Origin: a virus
Length of the DNA: 35,349 nucleotides
Strand: one strand, 5' to 3'
IMG/VR virus record: IMGVR_UViG_3300047469_000404
Span: 1-35,349 of that record
The notes beneath the pieces are model-generated. The model made no database searches and was not told the DNA's origin. It worked only from the letters and a program-made list of their open reading frames with translations. Of the stretch, positions 29,741 through 35,349 are shown in pieces. A program made the translations under genes and the position numbers. Each line of letters begins with the position of its first letter. Position 1 is the stretch's first letter.

Positions 29741-30807
29741 TGCCCTACGACGCTCCCAAATTCGATTCCATCCGAGCCCGCGCTTTGCGGGAAATTCGTT
29801 CACTTGAGTCGGACGCAGACATCACCAGCGACAGCGATAACTTCGTTCGCGCAAGCTCAACGTCGGCGATTGCCGAGGGCATTCATCAGCAAGGTTCTTG
29901 GACCGCAAGGCAGATATTCCCGGACACTGCCGACTTCGATGAGCTGAAGAAGCACGCCGCCACTCGCGGTGTTTATCCGAAGTTAGCTACCGTTGCTGGC
30001 AGTTCAATCGCAGTCAGCGGAAGCCCTGGTGTTCCGTTGCCAGTGGGCTCTCAGGTTCGCCTCATCGCTAAAGGGACGGTGTTGTTCACGACCGCCACTA
30101 TAACGATTGGATCTGATGGGACAGGCTCTGCTCCAGTCTCCAGCGTGGAGGTCGGCTCTTCGCTCAATGGCCTAGAAGGCGGTGCTGTCCTGACCAGCCC
30201 GCCACTCGGGATCGATGGAAACTGCACCCTTGCTGCCTTGGTTGGGGGCACTGACGACGAAATCCAAGAAAGTCTCCTTGGGCGTTACCTGGACGTTCTT
30301 CGTTATCCACCAAGCGGCGGATCGATTGCGGATTATCGCCGCTGGGCTTTGTCCGTAAACGGCGTCTCGACTGCCTTAATCATTCCAAAGCGTCGAGGCG
30401 GTAACTCGATTGACGTGGTGATCACGTCTGCGGGAAGCCCTTCTTCTGCAGCAGTCATCGCGGCGTGCCAAGCCTACATCGAAACAGTAGGTCCGGCCGG
30501 GGCGGATATATGGGTGTTCACACCTGCTGTCATTACCGTGGATCTGCAGGTACGGCTCAAGCTTCAGGTCGGGTTCGCCTTGGCCGATCTGCAAGAGCCG
30601 TCGGAACTTGCTGCTGCGCGAGTGATTAATCCTCTGGTCCCGTTGGAAACTCTCTACATCCTTCGCCTGACATCGGCATTCAGCAGTTTGGCTGGGGTTA
30701 TCGATCTTCAATTGGTGACTCCTCCAAACAATATTTCAGCGTCCGAAGATCCATCGATTGTGAAGTGGATTCGTCTCGGTGCGGTCACTTTGGAACCGAT
30801 GGCATGA
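29740..30807 (+). CDS. Baseplate J-like protein (Mu gp47)
   Basis: 355-residue baseplate J family protein (P2 gpJ, Mu gp47). Typical segments are 'SWTARQIFPDTADFDELKKH', 'LLGRYLDVLRYPPSGGSIAD' and 'YRRWALSVNGVSTALIIPKR'. It builds the outer wedge and links to the fibre-bearing proteins. Overlaps at both ends (TGATG, ATGA) show coupled translation. Confidence 0.93.
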   Translation: MPYDAPKFDSIRARALREIRSLESDADITSDSDNFVRASSTSAIAEGIHQQGSWTARQIFPDTADFDELKKHAATRGVYPKLATVAGSSIAVSGSPGVPLPVGSQVRLIAKGTVLFTTATITIGSDGTGSAPVSSVEVGSSLNGLEGGAVLTSPPLGIDGNCTLAALVGGTDDEIQESLLGRYLDVLRYPPSGGSIADYRRWALSVNGVSTALIIPKRRGGNSIDVVITSAGSPSSAAVIAACQAYIETVGPAGADIWVFTPAVITVDLQVRLKLQVGFALADLQEPSELAAARVINPLVPLETLYILRLTSAFSSLAGVIDLQLVTPPNNISASEDPSIVKWIRLGAVTLEPMA

Positions 30808-31409
30808 GCGAAATATTGATTGAGCAACTCCAGGCGTTGCTGCCGCCAGTTTCTTACGATCCAAACGGAAGGAACTTAAAGGCTCAGTTGGCTGGTGATG
30901 CTGCAGTTTTAGGTGATGCATTAGCCGGTCTTGAGGCCGTTGAGAAGGCGATTTTTCCGGAAACTGCTGGGGAGTTTCTCGCTGATTGGGAGCGTATATA
31001 CGGGCTGACTCCATCACCTGATGCGACCCAAGACGAACGGGTTCAAGACGTTCTCGCGGCCATGGGAGATCTTGGCGGGCAGTCCATTCCATATTTTATT
31101 CGTCTGGCCTCGTTGTTCGGTGTGTCTGCCTCCATCGAGACCTTCAGGGTTCCCGTCGTCGACCTGGTGAATACAGGTGACCCGATCTACTCCGGCGATT
31201 GGCCATTCACCTGGCGCGTCGATGCTCCGTTGTCCGCCTACGTCAGCGCCGCGATGGAAGCCCGGATCACTGAGCGCCGTCCTGGTAACACCGACGTGAT
31301 CTTTGGATACGGCAAAGAGGTCGTGGATGTCGTCACGGCTGCCGTCGATCAGTTGTTCAACTCCGTGAATTACGTCCTGCCTTCCAACTTGAGCGCAAAC
31401 AATGTCTGA
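30804..31409 (+). CDS. Baseplate protein (Mu gp48, DUF2313)
   Basis: 201-residue DUF2313/YmfQ family protein (Mu gp48). Features: 'EILIEQLQALLPPVSYDPNG' and 'ETAGEFLADWERIYGLTPSP', followed by 'DERVQDVLAAMGDLGGQS'. It is thought to connect baseplate and fibres. The ATG at 30804 overlaps the previous stop (ATGA); a longer in-frame start would run into gp47. It overlaps the fibre gene by 8 bases. Confidence 0.9.
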   Translation: MSEILIEQLQALLPPVSYDPNGRNLKAQLAGDAAVLGDALAGLEAVEKAIFPETAGEFLADWERIYGLTPSPDATQDERVQDVLAAMGDLGGQSIPYFIRLASLFGVSASIETFRVPVVDLVNTGDPIYSGDWPFTWRVDAPLSAYVSAAMEARITERRPGNTDVIFGYGKEVVDVVTAAVDQLFNSVNYVLPSNLSANNV

Positions 31410-33444
31410 TCTACCAACTATTGAAACTCTGGTCTCGTATGCAGGGGCTCTTTCAGAGGCGGCAGCTCAGGCCAATACCGCTTCGGCGAAACAGCATCAA
31501 CTCATTAACGGCGATGCTCAAACCGATGTTTTGACAGAGTCGGGTCCAGTGCCGTCGCATGCCAAACAGGCGCGGCTCTATCTTGAGGCAATCCCGGATG
31601 CTGTCTCTGACCTAAGCAGCCTGATGGCTGATGGGAAGATTCACGCAACTGTTGCCGCTGGATTACTTGCCACAGTAAACGATCAATCTTTTTATGTAGA
31701 AAGCGCTGACCCGTTAGCAAGTAGGGAGCTGTGGGTCAGGATCGATGCGAATACGGCTCGGTTTGTTTCAAGTGACCCATCTAAAGTGTTCGTCGGTGGG
31801 GTCTCCGATAAGTTGGCGGCGATCTCCGGTGACAATCCGGCTGAAGTCCCTCAGGTCTTTGAGAGTCTTGATGACAGTCTCCCTCAGTCGATGATCCTTT
31901 CACCCGCGCGCGCGATCCTGGCCCAGTTTCCAGACCCTCGTGTGAAAAGCCTGCAAGACACTGCTGTCATAAGTGATGTGTTCGAAAGCCTTGATCAGGC
32001 AGGCGAGGGAGAAGTTTGGATTCGTGATCCGTCTGGAAAAATTATTGCGCGGCTTGCATCGGCGTCAATTGCCACTGTAGTTGCTGCACTTACGGCGTCG
32101 ACAGCCCAGCTGGAAGGGGCGGCTGTTAAAAGCGAGTTTTACGAGTCGCTCGACCCCAAGGCGGGCATCCTGATCTTGGATGCGCATAACAAGGTAGTAG
32201 GTTCAGTTGCGTCTGTCGCGCCACTAGAGGCCGAACTGGCGAACGCAGCCGGGGCGCAGGTTTCATTGAGTGCCCGTCTGGCAAAGGGCATTACACCCTA
32301 TGGGGATGCGCTAGGCACCTATGCCAATCGCTGGTCCGTACGCGATGCGCGTATGCGCTTGGAAAGGCTGGAAGCTGGCGACGTGGTGCAATGGGTAATT
32401 GCGCTTCTTGGAGACAGCTACTCCAATGACCGAAGCTTCTATTCGCAGTCTTTGGCGAAGCGTTTGCAAGATCATTACGGCATGGCGGGTGTTGGCTGGG
32501 TCGGCTTTGGTTGGTACAGCGCGCCTATATCCGGCACTTGGACCACTAGCTTGCAGCCCGTTGGTGTGTCGGGTTCGGTTCGCTCCGATCTAGCCCCAAT
32601 CTGCCAGATCATTGGCACTTGGACCTGTGCCTACAATTCGCCAGCCAGCAACATGCCCGCGCTCTACAAGATCACCTCGTCGACTCCAGAGGATTATGTG
32701 CGATTCAGCGTGCCACCAGCTGGTGGTGCCAATGCCAACAGCTGTCGGTTGTTCTACAGCGGTGATGGTAGCGGAGTGATTGCGATCAGTTGGGACGATG
32801 GCTTGACCTATGGCGCCAACATCGCCCTGTCCACCGCAGGTGCTGACAACATTGCGCTCGCGGGTGTCCCCGCTGCCGGATGCGTAGCACGCCTTAAAGT
32901 GGTGTCCGGTAATGTGGGGCTCGGCGGTGTGGATCTTCAAAGTACCGCGCCCGGCGTTCGGGTCCACAAGTTGGGCAGCTCTGGTGCCCGCTCGGTTCAA
33001 TGGGCCGCCGTGGGTACTCCTTGGCGTGCGCAGATGCTCGCGCTTGGCAGTCATTGCCACCAAGTGATGCTAGCCACAAACGATCAGACGGACTCAAATC
33101 TGCCGTCGATGGTCGCGGGAAACTTTTCGACCATCTTCGCCAACTTGTTCGCGGTCCTGCCATACAGCGACAAAGTTCTCGTCATGCCAGCCGAAAACCA
33201 GCGAACCACCAATACGGTGGGTATGCCGCTATATGCACAAGCTGGACGTGAGTTCGCAGTTCCCAACGACATTGGGTTTGTCGATCTTCAATACGTGTTT
33301 GGATCGCCAGCCAACTTTGCCTCCGACTACGCGGCAAGTAATCCGGCCCGTCCCTGGTACGCCACTGATCTTATCCATCCGGCTGGTCAGACAGGTGGCC
33401 GGATCATCGCGAATGCACTTTTCAACTTCTATACAAAGTCTTAA
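31402..33444 (+). CDS. Tail fibre with SGNH-type esterase domain
   Basis: 680-residue fibre. Residues 1-310 are alanine/serine-rich and repetitive, with the related phrases 'VFESLDDSLPQSMI', 'VFESLDQAGEGEVWI' and 'FYESLDPKAGILIL', compatible with a fibrous shaft. Residues about 325-680 show SGNH/GDSL hydrolase blocks: G337-D338-S339 (LLGDSYSND), G528 in 'KLGSSGARS', N560 in 'LATNDQTD' and D656-x2-H659 (TDLIHP). Such fibre esterases remove acetyl or other esters from surface polysaccharides. Substrate unknown. The last baseplate gene overlaps its start. Confidence 0.85.
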   Translation: MSDLPTIETLVSYAGALSEAAAQANTASAKQHQLINGDAQTDVLTESGPVPSHAKQARLYLEAIPDAVSDLSSLMADGKIHATVAAGLLATVNDQSFYVESADPLASRELWVRIDANTARFVSSDPSKVFVGGVSDKLAAISGDNPAEVPQVFESLDDSLPQSMILSPARAILAQFPDPRVKSLQDTAVISDVFESLDQAGEGEVWIRDPSGKIIARLASASIATVVAALTASTAQLEGAAVKSEFYESLDPKAGILILDAHNKVVGSVASVAPLEAELANAAGAQVSLSARLAKGITPYGDALGTYANRWSVRDARMRLERLEAGDVVQWVIALLGDSYSNDRSFYSQSLAKRLQDHYGMAGVGWVGFGWYSAPISGTWTTSLQPVGVSGSVRSDLAPICQIIGTWTCAYNSPASNMPALYKITSSTPEDYVRFSVPPAGGANANSCRLFYSGDGSGVIAISWDDGLTYGANIALSTAGADNIALAGVPAAGCVARLKVVSGNVGLGGVDLQSTAPGVRVHKLGSSGARSVQWAAVGTPWRAQMLALGSHCHQVMLATNDQTDSNLPSMVAGNFSTIFANLFAVLPYSDKVLVMPAENQRTTNTVGMPLYAQAGREFAVPNDIGFVDLQYVFGSPANFASDYAASNPARPWYATDLIHPAGQTGGRIIANALFNFYTKS

Positions 33445-33458
33445 CCAGGAGTATCAAC

Positions 33459-34406
33459 ATGGCTCTACAAGGTTCTTTCGTACTTCAATCGCCTATCGCA
33501 TCCAGCGATACAACGCTGGAAGTCGCGGTTCGGGATGCTCTACTGCGCGGCGTAGTGAATAACGGCGTGCGCTTCATTGCTGACCTGGGCTTTGGTTTCA
33601 GTTATCCAGGAGGTCCTTTCAGTAGCCGTCTGGCTGCTGGAGCACCTGGGAATGGGGCATTGGTCGCAGACGTTGCGGAGCATGCAGACGGAAGTGTCGT
33701 GCTCGCCAGTGGGCAGGCCATTAGTTATGCGGGTGGTGGATTCGATTTTTCCGCAATCACACTGAAAGGCAACTATCTGGCCGTTCCGGCCGCAGTGGCC
33801 AGCGACATTTACACGCCGTTCGGTGGCCAATCTCAGCGGCCATTGGTTGTGGCTTACGTGAAGTTGCCAACTAAAGCCAATTGGAACACCGCGACGGCAA
33901 TTTTTCCCATGATTGCCTTTGCCGCTGCCAATGCCAGTCCCACTGCGGCGGACATGATCACCATTGGGCAGTCCTCGATTTCCTCTCGAATCGAAGCGAT
34001 CCGACAGACCGCTGGCTCAACCCTGGTCTCGATGAACGTGGCGGTCGCTGATGCGGATTACGGTCAACTTGCCCAGATCGTCTGGTGGCGCAATGCGGCA
34101 GGTACTGGACTGAGCTTAAAAACGGCTCGCGGTCGAACCACAACTTCGGGCGTGATAGGCGCAGACAACGCGTCCGATTTTAGTGCTCAAGTTGGTCGGT
34201 TTGGCATATGCGACACCTACTCGACCCCTGCTGCGCCTGGAAGTGGAAATTCCGTCAAGTTCCGTGCCTATCGCCTGTTCGTTGAGAATCTTGCGCGCAG
34301 TGGTCGCGATCCCTTGGTGGTGGCCGAAGCCGACTGGCTGCGCGTTCAAGCTCGGATTGCAGCGAGTGCGGCGGCCAATGGCGGCGTTTCGCAGGTATTT
34401 GCCTAG
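33459..34406 (+). CDS. Tail-associated protein, likely receptor-binding
   Basis: 315-residue beta-rich protein of unrecognised family, with 'VRFIADLGFGFSYPGGPFSS', 'AISYAGGGFDFSAITLKGNY' and 'VQARIAASAAANGGVSQVF' at the end. It lies between two fibre genes, and the beta-rich, aromatic-rich composition fits a virion surface or receptor-binding protein. AGGAG precedes the ATG at 33459. Function is inferred from the location only. Confidence 0.6.
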   Translation: MALQGSFVLQSPIASSDTTLEVAVRDALLRGVVNNGVRFIADLGFGFSYPGGPFSSRLAAGAPGNGALVADVAEHADGSVVLASGQAISYAGGGFDFSAITLKGNYLAVPAAVASDIYTPFGGQSQRPLVVAYVKLPTKANWNTATAIFPMIAFAAANASPTAADMITIGQSSISSRIEAIRQTAGSTLVSMNVAVADADYGQLAQIVWWRNAAGTGLSLKTARGRTTTSGVIGADNASDFSAQVGRFGICDTYSTPAAPGSGNSVKFRAYRLFVENLARSGRDPLVVAEADWLRVQARIAASAAANGGVSQVFA

Positions 34407-34482
34407 ACCTCCGGCAAACAAACTCGGTACCTCCGCAAGTCGCAGTGGTGCCTGTTCCTTTAGCCGCGCCTGAGTAAGTGAA

Positions 34483-35349
34483 ATGGAAAGAATCTCGGCT
34501 TTTACCGATTTGTGTACTCCCTTAGGATTGTTCCGCTATGGCACTGCGGCTGGAGGCGTGCCGCCTACGCCAGTCAAGGCTGAATGGCTCAACTTGGTCC
34601 AGGAAGAACTGTGCAACTTCATCAGGGCTTACCTACCGGCACTCGACGCTGAGGACAATACTCAGCTGCTAAAGGCCGTCCAGGCGTTGATCCTGAACTA
34701 TTACACCAAGCCTGAGACTGACAACCTTATCGCGGCTCTGGTCGATTCATCGCCGGGTGCATTGGATACGTTAAGGGAGTTGGCCGATGCGCTCGGCCGT
34801 GACCCGAACTTTGCTACGACGATAACCAATATTCTGGCGACTAAGGCGCCGTTGTCATCGCCTGCGCTCACTGATATTCCAACCGCGCCGACAGCCGCTT
34901 TCGGCGACAAAACCAAGCAGATCGCGAACACGGAGTTCGTGCAAGCCTCTTTGTCGTCTGGATATCCAGTGGGCAGTCTTTATTTCAACGCCTCTGTTGG
35001 TACAAACCCCGCAACCCTTCTTGGGTTCGGTACTTGGCAGGCGATTGGCGAAGGTAGGATGCTAATCGGTGTCGGCTCTGGCACTGACTCCAGAGGCGAG
35101 GCCCGGTCCTTTCCTCTGGGTAGTGCGGCTGGGGAATACAGCCATGTGCTGACGGTAGACGAGATGCCGGCTCACACTCATACAAGCCCTCAAGGTGCTG
35201 TGGCTGGGCCTCCCGGGAATCTTTCTTCCGGTGACGATGCGACAAGTGCGGCAATGTCTTACCCTGAATCGAGTTCAACTGGTGGTGGGGGGGCGCACAA
35301 CAATCTCCCCCCGTATCTGGCTGTGTATATCTGGAAACGGACGACTTGA
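34483..35349 (+). CDS. Tail-collar-type fibre protein
   Basis: 288-residue fibre with a C-terminal phage tail collar domain (about 165-288): 'YPVGSLYFNASVGTNPATLL', 'GFGTWQAIGEGRMLIGVGSG', 'VDEMPAHTHTSPQGAV' and 'HNNLPPYLAVYIWKR', the typical end. The N-terminal 130 residues would attach to the baseplate side (FTDLCTPLGLFRYGTAAGGV). The C-terminal histidine-rich repeats may bind metal. The window ends exactly at its TGA, so a chaperone or further fibre genes may follow. A 76-bp gap without a clear motif precedes it. Confidence 0.85.
   Translation: MERISAFTDLCTPLGLFRYGTAAGGVPPTPVKAEWLNLVQEELCNFIRAYLPALDAEDNTQLLKAVQALILNYYTKPETDNLIAALVDSSPGALDTLRELADALGRDPNFATTITNILATKAPLSSPALTDIPTAPTAAFGDKTKQIANTEFVQASLSSGYPVGSLYFNASVGTNPATLLGFGTWQAIGEGRMLIGVGSGTDSRGEARSFPLGSAAGEYSHVLTVDEMPAHTHTSPQGAVAGPPGNLSSGDDATSAAMSYPESSSTGGGGAHNNLPPYLAVYIWKRTT

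Overview
The window is most of a Mu-like transposable prophage (a Saltoviridae/Mu-type genome) that reads as coming from a Pseudomonas-type gammaproteobacterium. The genus is inferred from GC content, codon use and the general look of the proteins, not from a search. It starts at the ATG of a Ner/Nlp-type regulator and ends at the stop codon of a tail-collar fibre protein. The two phage ends, the repressor and any genes beyond the fibre lie outside.

Early region (1-7938): a Ner-like regulator, the DDE transposase (MuA type), a short MuB-type ATPase, then a tightly overlapping run of small early genes (winged-helix-like, HTH, zinc-binding-like and DUF3164 proteins), GemA and one Mor/C-family activator. 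A recognisable gam (host-nuclease inhibitor) gene is missing. A strong intrinsic terminator (7969-7994) closes this operon.

The most striking element lies inside this operon. Two imperfect ~60-nt repeats (6249-6311 and 6741-6800) flank a single 138-codon gene, and each folds as a complete type II hammerhead self-cleaving ribozyme. Both have the GAAA and CUGANGA core strands, a GUC cleavage triplet, 8-bp stems I and III and a very short stem II. Cleavage at 6279/6280 and 6769/6770 would release a 490-nt RNA carrying only that gene from the polycistronic early transcript.

Late region (8073-35349): an unknown small protein, a lysis cassette (holin-like protein, SLT lysin, i-spanin with an embedded o-spanin), a TraR/DksA-type zinc finger protein, gp25/gp26-like genes, terminase small (gp27) and large (gp28) subunits, portal (gp29), gpF carrying a PBECR-like C-terminal domain, and gpG. 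An opposite-strand cargo gene with an HEPN-like Rx4H motif interrupts the head operon. The head genes then continue with protease/scaffold (I/Z), a decoration-like protein and the major head protein T, followed by gp36-gp38-type connector genes. The tail is contractile (sheath L, tube M). It has a tail assembly chaperone with a -1 frameshift on A_AAA_AAG, a tape measure protein, gpN, gpP, gp45, gp46, gp47 and gp48. An SGNH-esterase-like fibre, an unknown tail protein and a collar fibre end the window.

How it works together: Ner, A and B run replicative transposition. The Mor-type activator presumably switches on transcription downstream of the terminator. Late genes build a myovirus particle and lyse the cell. 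The hammerhead pair adds an RNA-processing step to one early gene. The reverse-strand HEPN-like gene is probably a lysogenic or defence cargo gene at the G/I boundary.
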